DNA of 64,000 nt from Flavobacterium sp. AED. Its GTDB lineage: Bacteria; Bacteroidota; Bacteroidia; Flavobacteriales; Flavobacteriaceae. Numbering within the stretch: the first letter of the stretch is position 1; the number at the start of each line of letters is the position of its first letter. The notes beneath the pieces were generated by a model. It worked only from the letters and a program-made list of their open reading frames with translations. It did no database searches and was not told the DNA's origin. Positions 26,715-37,065 of the stretch are shown here, one piece after another. Both the position numbers and the translations under genes were made by a program. Location of the stretch: assembly GCF_000812945.1 (NCBI RefSeq), contig NZ_JSYM01000001.1, positions 1 to 64,000 on the forward strand, written 5' to 3'.

Positions 26715-27422
26715 TTAAATCTTGTCCTGCATTGCAAAAACTTTTTGCAATAAAACGGAAGTTCTGGAACTTAAATTCGTTCTGATGTTTTTTTCTTCAA
26801 CGGCAACCATCTTGAAAACGCCATTCATCGCTTGATTGGTAACATAATCAGTCAAGTCAGGATTCACTTTGTTTACTAATGGAATGCTGTTGTATTTTGT
26901 TATAATGTTAGACCAAACTTTATCGGCGCCCACTTTAGTAAACGAATTTTTTATCACGGGATTAAATTTTCCGTACAAAGCTGTTGAGGTGCTATTTTGT
27001 AAATACGTAGTAGCCGAACTTTGATTCCCCATCAAAATCGATTTGGCATCCATAAAAGTCATGTTTCTTACTGCATCAACAAATATGGGAGTCGCTTCCT
27101 TAACCGCATCTTCAGCAGCACGATTCAATACTTTCAAACCTTCATCAGCCAATGAACTCAGCCCAATTCTTCTTAAACCAGAATCCACTTTTCTTAATTC
27201 TTCCGGGAGTAAAATTTTTACGGCTTCATTTCTATAAAAACCATCTACCGCAGTCAATTTTGTTACTTGTTTAGAAATTCCGTTATTCAGTGCTTCCTTC
27301 AATCCTCCTGCAATATCAACGCCTCCTATTCCTTGCGTTTGCGGTAATTGATTCAGAACCTGTTGCATTTCGGCACAACTGGAAAGAGAGACTGCCGCCA
27401 CTAAAATTAAAACTTTTTTCAT
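26715..27422 (-). CDS. DUF4197 lipoprotein
   Basis: 235 residues with a lipoprotein signal ('VAAVSLSSCAEMQ', Cys16). The body holds the DUF4197 pattern: 'IAGGLKEALNNGISKQVTKLTAVDGFYRN', 'KILLPEELRKVDSGLRRIGL', 'NRAAEDAVKEATPIFVDAVRNMTF' and 'YVTNQAMNGVFKMVAVEEKNIR'. The family is exported and of unknown function. Single gene with about 200 bases before purU. Confidence 0.9.
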   Translation of the reverse strand: MKKVLILVAAVSLSSCAEMQQVLNQLPQTQGIGGVDIAGGLKEALNNGISKQVTKLTAVDGFYRNEAVKILLPEELRKVDSGLRRIGLSSLADEGLKVLNRAAEDAVKEATPIFVDAVRNMTFMDAKSILMGNQSSATTYLQNSTSTALYGKFNPVIKNSFTKVGADKVWSNIITKYNSIPLVNKVNPDLTDYVTNQAMNGVFKMVAVEEKNIRTNLSSRTSVLLQKVFAMQDKI

Positions 27423-27516
27423 CTTAAATTGTTTTTATAAATTTACTGTATCAATTCGGCCTATGACTTGTGTCAAAAGTACTACTTATTCAAAAATAAA
27501 GCCACGATTTTATTTA

Positions 27517-27640
27517 GGAGCACAAACTTTAGGATTTATTTGGGAACATGGGTCCCGCTGTCCTCTTTATCTTTTCGAGTCTTTTCTCGTTTTAGGAACG
27601 AGAAAAGACTCGAAAAGGATATCGCTCCCATCGGGGCTAA
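27517..27640. repeat. Palindromic repeat with conserved ends and variable stem, copy B
   Basis: Starts GGAGC, contains GGGTCCCGCTGTCC, then a perfect 21-bp stem (27571-27591 with 27597-27617, loop TTAGG), and ends GATATCGCTCCCATCGGGGC. The end matches copies A, C and D, while the stem is unrelated. It lies between divergent DUF4197 and icmF genes. Confidence 0.75.
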
Positions 27641-27740
27641 AATGAAAAATGGTTGCTTTTTTATCAACAACGGTATTAAAGGGCGAATAATTATTAAAAA
27701 AAAGTCGTAAATTGCACTCTTAAATTATCATATTCATAAA

Positions 27741-30700
27741 ATGGAACACATAAAACCCTATATTCCTAATAATAAAGTAAGAATTGTCACCGCAGCAGCT
27801 CTTTTTGATGGTCATGATGCAGCTATTAACATCATGCGTAGAATTATTCAGTCTACCGGTGTTGAGGTCATTCATTTAGGTCACGATAGAAGTGTGGAAG
27901 AAGTGGTAAATACAGCGATTCAAGAAGATGCTAATGCGATTGCCATAACATCGTATCAAGGGGGGCACAATGAATATTTCAAATATATGTACGACTTGCT
28001 TCAAGAAAAAGGAGCTGGACAAATTAAAATATTTGGCGGTGGAGGCGGAGTGATTCTGCCTACAGAAATAGCCGAATTACAAGCCTACGGAATCACCAGA
28101 ATTTATTCTCCTGATGACGGGCGCGCCATGGGTTTACAAGGAATGATAAATGATTTAGTGCAACGTGCAGATTACGCTATTGGAGATAAATTGGGTGATG
28201 AAATCAATCATCTGGAGGGAAAAAATCCAAAAGCAATTGCCCGTATTATTTCATCAGCAGAGAATTTTCCTGATGTAGCGGCCCAAACTTTGGAAGCAAT
28301 CCAAAAGAAGAATGAAAATTGTACTATTCCGGTTCTTGGAATTACGGGAACGGGTGGAGCAGGAAAATCATCGTTGGTAGATGAATTGGTACGTCGTTTT
28401 CTAATCGATTTTCCGGAAAAAACGATTGGATTAATCTCTGTAGATCCATCCAAACGTAAAACGGGCGGAGCATTGCTAGGAGATAGAATCCGAATGAATG
28501 CCATCAATAGCCCTAGAGTTTACATGCGTTCCTTGGCCACACGCCAATCGAATCTGGCTTTGTCAAAATATGTTGCTGATGCAATTCAAGTCATTAAAGC
28601 AGCCAAATATGATATTATAATCTTGGAGACTTCAGGAATCGGGCAATCCGATACGGAGATTATGGATCATTCTGATGTTTCCTTATATGTAATGACACCA
28701 GAATTTGGTGCTGCAACCCAATTAGAGAAAATCGACATGCTTGATTTTGCTGATTTGGTAGCGATAAATAAATTCGACAAACGCGGTTCTCTGGATGCGT
28801 TACGAGACGTGAAAAAACAATACCAACGCAATCACAATCTTTGGGATGTGAATTTAGATACACTTCCTGTTTTCGGGACAATTGCCTCGCAGTTTAACGA
28901 TCCGGGAATGAATACGCTTTACAAAGCGATAATGGATAAAATCCATGAGAAAACGAATTCTGATTTGAAATCGACGTTCCAAATCACTCGTGAAATGAGC
29001 GAGAAAATCTTCGTTATTCCACCACACAGAACCCGTTATTTATCTGAAATTGCCGAAAGTAACCGAAAATATGATGTGACGGCGGTAAGTCAGGAACAAG
29101 TAGCCCAAAAATTATACGGAATTTTTAAAACGATTGAATCAGTTTCCAAGAAAATTCCAGAATTAAATAAGACCGGAATTAATGATGATTCGGTTTTACC
29201 TAGTGCTTTGGAATCTGAAAAACCAGGAGTAGCTGAGGATAGAATCTTTTTGAATCTTTTACTAAACCAGTTTGATAAAGTAAAAATGGATTTGGATCCC
29301 TACAATTGGGAAATCATTTTGACTTGGAATGAAAAAGTTAACAAATACAAAAATCCAGTTTATACGTTTAAAGTTCGGGATAGAGAAATAAAAATGGCAA
29401 CACATACGGAGTCACTTTCACATTCTCAAATTCCGAAAATAGCGTTGCCAAAGTATCAGGCTTGGGGCGATATTCTACGTTGGTGTTTGCAGGAAAATGT
29501 TCCTGGAGAATTTCCTTTTACCGCTGGTTTGTATCCTTTTAAACGTGAAGGAGAAGATCCTTCAAGAATGTTTGCTGGAGAAGGCGGACCGGAAAGAACC
29601 AACAAACGGTTTCATTATGTGAGTGCCGGATTGCCGGCAAAACGATTGTCAACGGCCTTTGACAGTGTGACTTTATACGGAAATGATCCACATGTACGTC
29701 CTGATATTTATGGGAAAATTGGTAATGCCGGAGTTTCTATTTGTTGTTTGGATGATGCCAAGAAATTGTATTCCGGTTTCGATTTGGTTCATGCAATGAC
29801 TTCGGTAAGTATGACTATCAATGGGCCGGCACCTATGTTGTTAGGCTTTTTTATGAATGCTGCGATAGATCAACAATGTGAGTTCTACATTAAAGCGAAT
29901 AATCTGGAAGCAGAGGTTGAAGAAAAAATCAACGAAATCTATACCAAAAAAGGAGTAGAGCGACCGCATTATCAAGGCGATTTACCCGAAGGAAATAATG
30001 GTTTAGGGTTGATGCTTTTGGGCGTAACCGGAGATCAGGTTTTGCCTACGGATGTTTACAATGAAATCAAGGCAAGAACGTTATCTCAAGTTCGTGGAAC
30101 AGTTCAAGCGGATATTCTTAAAGAAGATCAGGCGCAAAATACTTGCATTTTCTCTACTGAATTTGCTTTGCGATTAATGGGAGATGTGCAGGAATATTTC
30201 ATTACCAAGAATGTAAGAAACTTTTATTCGGTTTCCATTTCAGGGTATCATATTGCCGAGGCAGGGGCAAATCCTATCACGCAATTAGCTTTCACGCTTT
30301 CTAATGGTTTTACTTATGTGGAATATTATTTGAGTCGTGGGATGAATATTAATGATTTTGGACCCAACTTATCGTTCTTCTTTTCGAATGGAGTTGATCC
30401 GGAATATGCCGTTATCGGTCGTGTAGCACGTAAAATTTGGGCGAAAGCCATGAAAAACAAATACGGCGCTAACGAACGCGCACAAATGTTGAAATACCAT
30501 ATTCAAACTTCCGGACGTTCCTTACACGCACAGGAAATAGATTTCAATGATATTCGTACGACTTTGCAAGCGTTGTATGCGATTTATGACAACTGTAATT
30601 CTTTGCATACCAATGCGTATGATGAAGCGATTACAACGCCAACAGAAGAATCAGTGCGACGAGCGATGGCAATTCAGTTGATTATCAATAAAGAATTAGG

Positions 30701-31193
30701 GCTGGCCAAAAATGAAAACCCAATTCAAGGTTCGTTCATTATTGAAGAATTAACGGATTTGGTTGAAGCTGCGGTTTTAGAAGAATTCGACAGAATTACT
30801 GAACGTGGCGGTGTTCTAGGTGCTATGGAAACGATGTACCAACGCAGTAAAATTCAGGAAGAAAGTTTGTATTATGAGACTTTGAAACATACCGGAGAAT
30901 TCCCAATTATCGGAGTGAATACGTTCTTAAGTTCCAAAGGTTCTCCAACGGTAATTCCAGCCGAAGTAATTCGCGCCACCGAAGAAGAAAAGCAATACCA
31001 AATTGATATGTTGCATCATTTGCACCAGTCCAATCAGGATTTAGTAAAGGAACACTTGAATACGCTTCAAGAAGCTGCCATTAAAAATGAAAATTTATTC
31101 GAACACTTAATGGAAGCAACCAAGGTTTGTTCTTTGGGACAAATTACTTCGGCTTTATTTGAAGTTGGTGGGCAATATAGAAGGAATATGTAG
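27741..31193 (+). CDS. icmF: B12-dependent fused acyl-CoA mutase (IcmF type)
   Basis: 1150 residues in the IcmF order: B12-binding domain first (axial His25 in '[14 protein letters not shown]', then '[11 protein letters not shown]'), MeaB-like G-protein chaperone in the middle (P-loop '[10 protein letters not shown]' at about 204-213, '[19 protein letters not shown]', 'NKFD'), and a TIM-barrel mutase last, with '[20 protein letters not shown]'. This fusion interconverts isobutyryl-CoA and n-butyryl-CoA or similar branched acyl-CoAs, with the G domain guarding cofactor loading. The substrate motif differs from methylmalonyl-CoA mutase. A bidirectional terminator follows. Confidence 0.94.
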   Translation: MEHIKPYIPNNKVRIVTAAALFDGHDAAINIMRRIIQSTGVEVIHLGHDRSVEEVVNTAIQEDANAIAITSYQGGHNEYFKYMYDLLQEKGAGQIKIFGGGGGVILPTEIAELQAYGITRIYSPDDGRAMGLQGMINDLVQRADYAIGDKLGDEINHLEGKNPKAIARIISSAENFPDVAAQTLEAIQKKNENCTIPVLGITGTGGAGKSSLVDELVRRFLIDFPEKTIGLISVDPSKRKTGGALLGDRIRMNAINSPRVYMRSLATRQSNLALSKYVADAIQVIKAAKYDIIILETSGIGQSDTEIMDHSDVSLYVMTPEFGAATQLEKIDMLDFADLVAINKFDKRGSLDALRDVKKQYQRNHNLWDVNLDTLPVFGTIASQFNDPGMNTLYKAIMDKIHEKTNSDLKSTFQITREMSEKIFVIPPHRTRYLSEIAESNRKYDVTAVSQEQVAQKLYGIFKTIESVSKKIPELNKTGINDDSVLPSALESEKPGVAEDRIFLNLLLNQFDKVKMDLDPYNWEIILTWNEKVNKYKNPVYTFKVRDREIKMATHTESLSHSQIPKIALPKYQAWGDILRWCLQENVPGEFPFTAGLYPFKREGEDPSRMFAGEGGPERTNKRFHYVSAGLPAKRLSTAFDSVTLYGNDPHVRPDIYGKIGNAGVSICCLDDAKKLYSGFDLVHAMTSVSMTINGPAPMLLGFFMNAAIDQQCEFYIKANNLEAEVEEKINEIYTKKGVERPHYQGDLPEGNNGLGLMLLGVTGDQVLPTDVYNEIKARTLSQVRGTVQADILKEDQAQNTCIFSTEFALRLMGDVQEYFITKNVRNFYSVSISGYHIAEAGANPITQLAFTLSNGFTYVEYYLSRGMNINDFGPNLSFFFSNGVDPEYAVIGRVARKIWAKAMKNKYGANERAQMLKYHIQTSGRSLHAQEIDFNDIRTTLQALYAIYDNCNSLHTNAYDEAITTPTEESVRRAMAIQLIINKELGLAKNENPIQGSFIIEELTDLVEAAVLEEFDRITERGGVLGAMETMYQRSKIQEESLYYETLKHTGEFPIIGVNTFLSSKGSPTVIPAEVIRATEEEKQYQIDMLHHLHQSNQDLVKEHLNTLQEAAIKNENLFEHLMEATKVCSLGQITSALFEVGGQYRRNM

Positions 31194-31230
31194 CATGCAT
31201 AAGAATTGTAGATGCTAATTTTAATCATAA

Positions 31231-31262
31231 AAGAGGCTGTTCTTATAAAGATACAGCCTCTT
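31231..31262. terminator. Bidirectional terminator between icmF and the next gene
   Basis: AAGAGGCTGT and ACAGCCTCTT pair perfectly over 10 bp with a 12-base loop, A-rich before and after. It lies between convergent genes. Confidence 0.8.
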
Positions 31263-31297
31263 AAAAATAATATACTGGTATTCTTTTCGGTAACAAA

Positions 31298-31696
31298 CTA
31301 ATCATCATTTGCTACATTTTTATTTTTCAATGCCGGTTTGTAAACTTCCGAGATTGCTTTTGTTGTTAAAATTGACTTTTCTTCAGAAATAATAATTTCA
31401 TGTCTTACTTTTTTTAGATTGTTTTCCACAACCAAATAGTAAGTTCCAACTGGAAATGCATCTAAATTATACCTTCTTGCGATTCCTTTCTCTCCTGTTG
31501 CATTTTCGGTGTAGATTAAGTTATTCTCATTGTCATAGATAGATACATTAACTTTTTTGATTTCATTTAGAGAAAAGCTAATTTCATTTCCTTTACCTTT
31601 TTTTACATTCAGTAAAAAATCGCCGTCGATTGCATACGAACTCATGCTAGTCATTGCCACTACGAACAATAAACTTAATTTTAAAATCTTTTTCAT
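31298..31696 (-). CDS. Small secreted DUF3244-like protein
   Basis: 132 residues with a signal peptide ('LSLLFVVAMTSMSSYA', to about 22). 'KVNVSIYDNENNLIYTENATGEKGIARRYNLDAFPVGTYYLVVENN' is a beta-sandwich resembling DUF3244 or the core of a T9SS sorting domain. The protein is mostly that single domain, then a polar tail 'YKPALKNKNVANDD'. Function unknown; probably periplasmic or exported. Confidence 0.75.
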   Translation of the reverse strand: MKKILKLSLLFVVAMTSMSSYAIDGDFLLNVKKGKGNEISFSLNEIKKVNVSIYDNENNLIYTENATGEKGIARRYNLDAFPVGTYYLVVENNLKKVRHEIIISEEKSILTTKAISEVYKPALKNKNVANDD

Positions 31697-32451
31697 GATA
31701 CTAGTTTTTAATTAATAATTAAAATTTATAGTGCTAAATTAATTCAACAACACATGATGCAACACCGCTATTTTTTCTGATTTAGGTACTATTTTATCTT
31801 TCACGAAAACGATTTATGTTGAAAACGCTGTGATTTTATGTGTTTGTTTATTAAGTACTTATGAGTATAAAAGACTAAATATGAATTTTAATGATTATAT
31901 TATCCTAAAAAAATGGACTAATCTATATCCAATATTTACATTTTAATTAAAGTCCTATCAATGCTATTGAGGTGGCTTTTTTTCTGGTTGAAGTATTTTT
32001 GAAGATATTTGATTAGTGTTGTCTAAATAAAAAGACTTTTCAGTAATGAAGATTTTTTTATAGCCATTTTCATTTCATTCCAACAATTTTGATAAATGAA
32101 AATTAATGCTTTAAAATCCCCGTGATGTTTCCAAAATCTTAAAAAAAATGAGCCGATTCTACTATTTTAAGATTATCAATAATTGTCCAAATTTTTCATC
32201 AAAAAATCAATAAAATTGCAATAAAGTGATTAAAATACAAGGACGATTTATTGGTTTTAACATTGTTTTTTAATTAACAAAATTTATGTAATAAAATAAT
32301 TAATTAATTGATAATCAAATAGTTAACGAGTTATTTAGTATTAATATTTTATTGCCGTAAAGCTTTTCTTAGTGAAGTGTGTTCTTTGTCGGGAATAATA
32401 GAATGTTGTCTTGTTTATGTCTGTTTCTTTTCCTTTTTTTGGTGCAATACC

Positions 32452-32459
32452 TAACTTTG
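32452..32459 (+). promoter_or_regulatory. -7 promoter box of surface protein 1
   Basis: TAACTTTG fits TAnnTTTG inside the conserved string AATACCTAACTTTGGTTTAA, which is repeated at 37683-37702. No clear -33 TTG at the right distance. Confidence 0.45.
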
Positions 32460-32528
32460 GTTTAACAAAAATTTATTTGATTTAGGTTGTTTACCAAGCA
32501 ACTTTCAGGTTAATAAAAGGATTTTTTT

Positions 32529-32640
32529 GTTTCCCCTAAATAAATATCCTTTAGATGATGGACTACTTCAAATTATTTTTTGAAGATGTTTCGTTTTTCT
32601 GCAAGTTTTCTCCCCCGAGTCTGAAAACTTTTGTTGCATA
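32529..32640 (+). repeat. Leader element, copy R1
   Basis: TTTCCCCTAAATAAATATCC, GATGATGGACTACTTCAAA, hairpin CTTCAAA/TTTGAAG, GATGTTTCGTTTTTCTGC, then a second stem AAGTTTTC/GAAAACTT around CCCCCGAGTCT. Copies R2, R4, R5 and R6 follow the same order. Confidence 0.65.
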
Positions 32641-32733
32641 CCTATTTTGTTAATTTCAATGCTAATTGTTTAAGATTAGAGTTTTAAGGTTGCTTTTTAA
32701 GCGACGGTCTGGTTGATAAAGAATTTAGTTATT

Positions 32734-32838
32734 GTTCCCCACAATAAAAATCCTTTGAATGATGGAGTACTTCATAAATGTGTTTATGAAGGTGTTTTGT
32801 TTTTCTAGAAGTTTTATTCCCTAAGTCTGTAAATTTTC
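32734..32838 (+). repeat. Leader element, copy R2
   Basis: GTTCCCCACAATAAAAATCC, GATGGAGTACTTCATAAA, perfect hairpin CTTCATAAA/TTTATGAAG (loop TGTG), GGTGTTTTGTTTTTCT, CCCTAAGTCTG. It ends about 36 bases before the start codon of surface protein 1. Confidence 0.65.
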
Positions 32839-32874
32839 CTTTTTTCTAATTTATGATGTAAAAATACTTTTATT

Positions 32875-35800
32875 ATGAAAAAGAATACAATTTCGAAGTT
32901 TTTCGATGTTTTATCTAGCAAAATAAATTGTTGCTTATCAACGAAAAACACTGTTTCTGAATTAAATTTTTTTAAATTTAATGAGAGAAATTCAATTGAT
33001 TACCTGTCAAATTTATGGTTTCGTTGTTGGCACCAGTCGATCGTATTCCCATTTATGTTGGCGGCAATCCTAATGATAAGTTATACGGCAAATGCGCAAA
33101 ACATTCTGGGAAGAGCACCCGTTTTAGCTCCTAAGGGAGGTTTTGGTGTTGACGGAAATGCATTTGTTAAGTTTCCGGGTCCTCCAGCAGATAATCCAAC
33201 TTGGGGTGACTTTTTATTTGAGAATCAGGCAGCCCCTGTGACAGCAAATCCAGGGGGGATATTTGTACCTATACCACCCCCATACAATTATCCAGACGGG
33301 CCATTACCACCTGAATTTTATGTGTACCCTAATACTGTCTTTTTTAGAGATAATATTACAACCAGTGATCCAACTACTTTTACCAGTAGCAATAAGATCG
33401 ATGATGTTGTAAGCTCTTATACTTGGGGTGTAGGTTCTTCACCAGACAAAAATGAAATTCAAAATGCAATTGCTCATTTTACTTATGGAGATCCTGTTTT
33501 AGGCGGAAATTCTGCCGATTTATGGTTGATTTTCGCTGCTGACCGTCAAGTGACTAACGGAAGCAGTTATATCGATTTTGAGATTCTTCAAAAACCATTG
33601 ACTATGACTACGACGGGAACTGACTCAAAAGGGTTTGCTTTTGGAACCTTTACCTCTGCGGCGGGTACTCCTAGCGGACGTACAGTTAATGATCTTTTAA
33701 TAACTATTGAGTTTACCCAAGGTGGAGTAGCAGCAAATGTGGTTGTTAGAAAATGGCTTGGAACTAAATATAGTGACCCTTTTACCCCAGCTGCCGGGAC
33801 CGTTTATGGTACGAATAATTTCGTAACAACTGTGGTGCCCTATCCTGTTTATAATCAAGCTCCTGTTTCTACCAATCCTAATTTATGGGCTTATGCTCCA
33901 AATCAATGGGCAGAAGGGGCTGTTAATATAACTCAAGCTTTAGGGGTTCAAAATGATCCTTGTTTTGCAGTTAGTACTTTATTTGTAAGAACTAGAACTT
34001 CTGGTTCTTCCGGTCAATCAGAATTAAAGGATTTTCCTGGAGCACCTTTTCAATTACATTTATGTACGGATAAAACACCGCCGACTATTGTCTGTCCAAC
34101 AGTAACCTCTCCAATTAATTGTCCAGCCACACCATCCTTCGGTGTAGCCACAGCTACCGATAACTGTCCTGGAAATATACCAATAACTTTTGCCGATGTA
34201 ACCACTCCAGGCAACTGTCCAGGTAACTACAGCGTGACCAGAACATGGACGGCTACCGATGGTTGCGGCAATACCTCCACCTGTAGCAGAACTATTGTGG
34301 TTCATGATACTACACCTCCAGTAATTACTTGTCCTACGGTAGTATCACCAATTAACTGTCCTGCCACACCATCTTTTGGAGTAGCAACCGCTACCGATAC
34401 TTGTGACCCAAGTGTGGCAATCACTTTTGCAGATGTAACCACTCCAGGGAATTGCCCTGGTAATTATAGTGTAACCAGAACATGGACCGCTACAGATGAT
34501 TGTGGTAATACAGCAACTTGTAGCAGAACTATTGCAGTTCAGGACACTACACCTCCGGTAATTACTTGTCCTACAGTAGTATCGTTAATAAACTGTCCTG
34601 CCACTCCTAATTTTGGAACTGCAACAGCTACCGATACTTGTGACCCAAATGTGGCAATAACTTTTGCGGATGTAACCACTCCAGGTAACTGTCCAGGCAA
34701 CTACAGTGTGACCAGAACATGGACCGCTACAGATGATTGCGGAAATACCGCTACCTGTAACAGAACCATCAATGTTCAGGATATTACTCCTCCGGTTATT
34801 ACTTGTCCTACAGTGGTATCACCTATTAACTGTCCCGCCACTCCGACTTTTGGTGTAGCAACGGCTACCGATACCTGTGACCCAAGTGTGGCAATCACTT
34901 TTGCCGATGTAACTACTCCAGGCACCTGTCCCGGTAATTATAGTGTGACCAGAACATGGACCGCTACTGATGATTGTGGTAACACCGCAACTTGCAGTAG
35001 AACCATTAACGTTCAGGATATCACACCTCCGGTAATTACTTGCCCTACAGTAGTATCACCTATTAACTGTCCTGCCACTCCGACTTTCGGTGTAGCAACG
35101 GCTACCGATACCGATGATTGTGGTAATACCGCTTCTTGTAGTAGAACTATTAACGTTCAGGATACCACACCTCCGGTAATTACTTGTCCAACAGTGGTGT
35201 CACCTATTAACTGTCCCGCCACTCCGACTTTCGGAACAGCAACGGCTACCGATACTTGTGACCCAAGTGTGGCAATCACTTTTGCCGATGTAACTACTCC
35301 AGGCACCTGTCCGGGTAATTATAGCGTGACCAGAACATGGACGGCTACTGATGATTGTGGTAACACCGCAACTTGCAGTAGAATCATCAACGTTCAGGAT
35401 ACCACACCTCCAGTAATTACTTGTCCTACGGTAGTATCACCTATTGACTGCCCTGCCACTCCAACTTTCGGAATAGCAACAGCCACCGATACGTGTGATC
35501 CAAGTGTAACAATTACTTTTGCCGATGTAACTACGGCGGGAACTTGTGCCGGAGCATATAGTATAACCAGAACATGGACCGCTACAGATGATTGTGGTAA
35601 TACCGCAACCTGCAGCAGAACTATTGTGGTTCGCGATACTACACCTCCAGTAATTACTTGTCCTACTGTAGTATCACCGATTAGCTGCCCAGGTACCCCA
35701 ACTTTTGGTGTAGCAACAGCTACCGATACGTGTGATCCAAGTGTAACAATTACTTTTGCTGATGTAACGACTCCAGGCAGTTGTCCAAGTAACTATAGTG

Positions 35801-36969
35801 TGACCAGAACATGGACCGCTACCGATGATTGTGGCAATACCGCTACCTGTAGTAGAACTATTGCGGTGCAGGATACTACTGCTCCAGTGATTACATGTTC
35901 AGGTCCTAAAACGATCGAATGTAATGCTGCATTTAATTTTGATGAACCAACTGCCACTGATAATTGTAGTACATACACTATTATTACTGTTGGTACCGTA
36001 GTCAATGCTGATGGAAGTCAAACACGTACTTGGAAAGCAGTTGATGCTTGTGGTAATGAATCTACTCCGTGTAGCCAAACCATTAGTGTAACTCCTTGTG
36101 CTCATATCTTCCCGACTCAGACTACCTGTTGTAATTTCAGCACAGGAACAGCTACTCAGTTATCTCAAGTTTGTTATACAGCCTCTTCTCCTAGTAACGG
36201 GAAAGTGACTAATGCAATTCCGGGTGTGTTCTTCTATTATTCAAATGTGGTGGCACCAGCTGCTAACTTTACAATTAATGTAACACAATCTAATGATGGT
36301 GATTTGAATAAACTGTTTAGTGTGCAAAATACTTCCAATGTCCGTTTGTTTACTCAGGGATGCGGAACAAATGTAAACTTTACTGCAAGTATTGTCAGTG
36401 GTTCTGAAGCCAAAATGGTTGTGACAGGAGCTACGATTGGAGCAACGTATATTATTTCTGTAAAATACGATGTGAAATCAATCATTGGTGCTCATATCTC
36501 AGGTGCTAATCCTACCAGTACCTATACTTTCAAAAGCTTTACAAAAGTAGGTGCCAATGCAGCTGTGCTTGTAACAGGAAGTACAGGAACTATAGATGCC
36601 GTATCTGGTTGTACAGATAATACTCCATTACCTGGGGATTGTACACTTCCTACAGCAATTGCTCCTAGTATTATCAATAAAGCACCTAGTATTGAAGCAA
36701 AAATTGAAAGCGTAGGATTTGATGCATATCCAGTTCCTTTCAAGGATCAACTTACTATTAGATATAAATTTGATTATGTATCTGATGTAAAAATTGAGGT
36801 ATTCAATGCACAAGGTATTTTAGTACTTTCAAAAACTGATACCAATAGTTATTTGAACAAAGAAATTGCATTAAGCCTTAAAGCAAATAAAGGACAAGAG
36901 CAAGTTTATGTTGTTAAAGTAACTACGGACAAAGGAAGCAGTACTAAAAAAGTAATGTCTTCCAGATAG
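32875..36969 (+). CDS. T9SS surface protein 1 with tandem HYR-like repeats
   Basis: 1364 residues. A polar stretch of about 50 residues precedes the signal helix ('IVFPFMLAAILMISYTANAQ', cleavage near 75). Residues about 80-398 form an N-terminal domain shared with the two downstream paralogues ('SSPDKNEIQNAIAHFTYGD', 'DRQVTNGSSYIDFE'). Residues 401-1001 are eight units of a 79-residue HYR/Ig-like repeat, from 'TPPVITCPTVVSPINCPATP' to 'TRTWTATDDCGNTATCSRTI'; the fifth is shortened to 48 residues. A ninth, diverged repeat, a beta domain (about 1080-1250) and a C-terminal T9SS sorting domain ('FDAYPVPFKDQLTIRYKFDY' to 'KKVMSSR') follow. Probably a cell-surface adhesin; ligand unknown. Confidence 0.88.
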   Translation: MKKNTISKFFDVLSSKINCCLSTKNTVSELNFFKFNERNSIDYLSNLWFRCWHQSIVFPFMLAAILMISYTANAQNILGRAPVLAPKGGFGVDGNAFVKFPGPPADNPTWGDFLFENQAAPVTANPGGIFVPIPPPYNYPDGPLPPEFYVYPNTVFFRDNITTSDPTTFTSSNKIDDVVSSYTWGVGSSPDKNEIQNAIAHFTYGDPVLGGNSADLWLIFAADRQVTNGSSYIDFEILQKPLTMTTTGTDSKGFAFGTFTSAAGTPSGRTVNDLLITIEFTQGGVAANVVVRKWLGTKYSDPFTPAAGTVYGTNNFVTTVVPYPVYNQAPVSTNPNLWAYAPNQWAEGAVNITQALGVQNDPCFAVSTLFVRTRTSGSSGQSELKDFPGAPFQLHLCTDKTPPTIVCPTVTSPINCPATPSFGVATATDNCPGNIPITFADVTTPGNCPGNYSVTRTWTATDGCGNTSTCSRTIVVHDTTPPVITCPTVVSPINCPATPSFGVATATDTCDPSVAITFADVTTPGNCPGNYSVTRTWTATDDCGNTATCSRTIAVQDTTPPVITCPTVVSLINCPATPNFGTATATDTCDPNVAITFADVTTPGNCPGNYSVTRTWTATDDCGNTATCNRTINVQDITPPVITCPTVVSPINCPATPTFGVATATDTCDPSVAITFADVTTPGTCPGNYSVTRTWTATDDCGNTATCSRTINVQDITPPVITCPTVVSPINCPATPTFGVATATDTDDCGNTASCSRTINVQDTTPPVITCPTVVSPINCPATPTFGTATATDTCDPSVAITFADVTTPGTCPGNYSVTRTWTATDDCGNTATCSRIINVQDTTPPVITCPTVVSPIDCPATPTFGIATATDTCDPSVTITFADVTTAGTCAGAYSITRTWTATDDCGNTATCSRTIVVRDTTPPVITCPTVVSPISCPGTPTFGVATATDTCDPSVTITFADVTTPGSCPSNYSVTRTWTATDDCGNTATCSRTIAVQDTTAPVITCSGPKTIECNAAFNFDEPTATDNCSTYTIITVGTVVNADGSQTRTWKAVDACGNESTPCSQTISVTPCAHIFPTQTTCCNFSTGTATQLSQVCYTASSPSNGKVTNAIPGVFFYYSNVVAPAANFTINVTQSNDGDLNKLFSVQNTSNVRLFTQGCGTNVNFTASIVSGSEAKMVVTGATIGATYIISVKYDVKSIIGAHISGANPTSTYTFKSFTKVGANAAVLVTGSTGTIDAVSGCTDNTPLPGDCTLPTAIAPSIINKAPSIEAKIESVGFDAYPVPFKDQLTIRYKFDYVSDVKIEVFNAQGILVLSKTDTNSYLNKEIALSLKANKGQEQVYVVKVTTDKGSSTKKVMSSR
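34075..35877 (+). repeat. Eight tandem 237-bp coding repeats
   Basis: Unit starts at 34075, 34312, 34549, 34786, 35023, 35167, 35404 and 35641; the next, diverged unit starts at 35878. Seven units are exactly 237 bp and one (35023-35166) is 144 bp, an in-frame loss of 93 bp. Neighbouring units are nearly identical in DNA, so recent homogenisation is likely. Confidence 0.9.
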
Positions 36970-37028
36970 TTTAAATAATTGTTTATCTAATCCCTAAAAA
37001 AAGAATGAAATGGATTAGAATATAAAAT

Positions 37029-37065
37029 AAGCCTCGGGAGTGAAAATTTCCGGGGTTTATTTTTG
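37029..37065 (+). terminator. Terminator of surface protein 1
   Basis: AAGCCTCGGGAG, GTGAAAA-type loop and TTTCCGGGGTTT form an imperfect stem followed by ATTTTTG. The same terminator in a cleaner form follows surface protein 2 (40784-40817). Confidence 0.65.

Larger units (their letters stand above)
31697..32874 (+). other. Long non-coding leader region of surface protein 1
   Basis: About 1.18 kb with no credible gene. Bases about 32225-32640 are a diverged duplicate of 37462-37870. It holds a -7 box TAACTTTG (32452-32459) that recurs at 37688-37695, giving an expected leader of about 410 nt, and two leader elements (32529-32640 and 32734-32838). A more degenerate fragment of the element is at about 32025-32090. 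Confidence 0.6.

Noticed and set aside
34075..35877. Regular 237-bp repeats as a possible CRISPR or satellite array
   Set aside because: The repeats are one continuous reading frame coding HYR-like domains, with no short-repeat/spacer structure.
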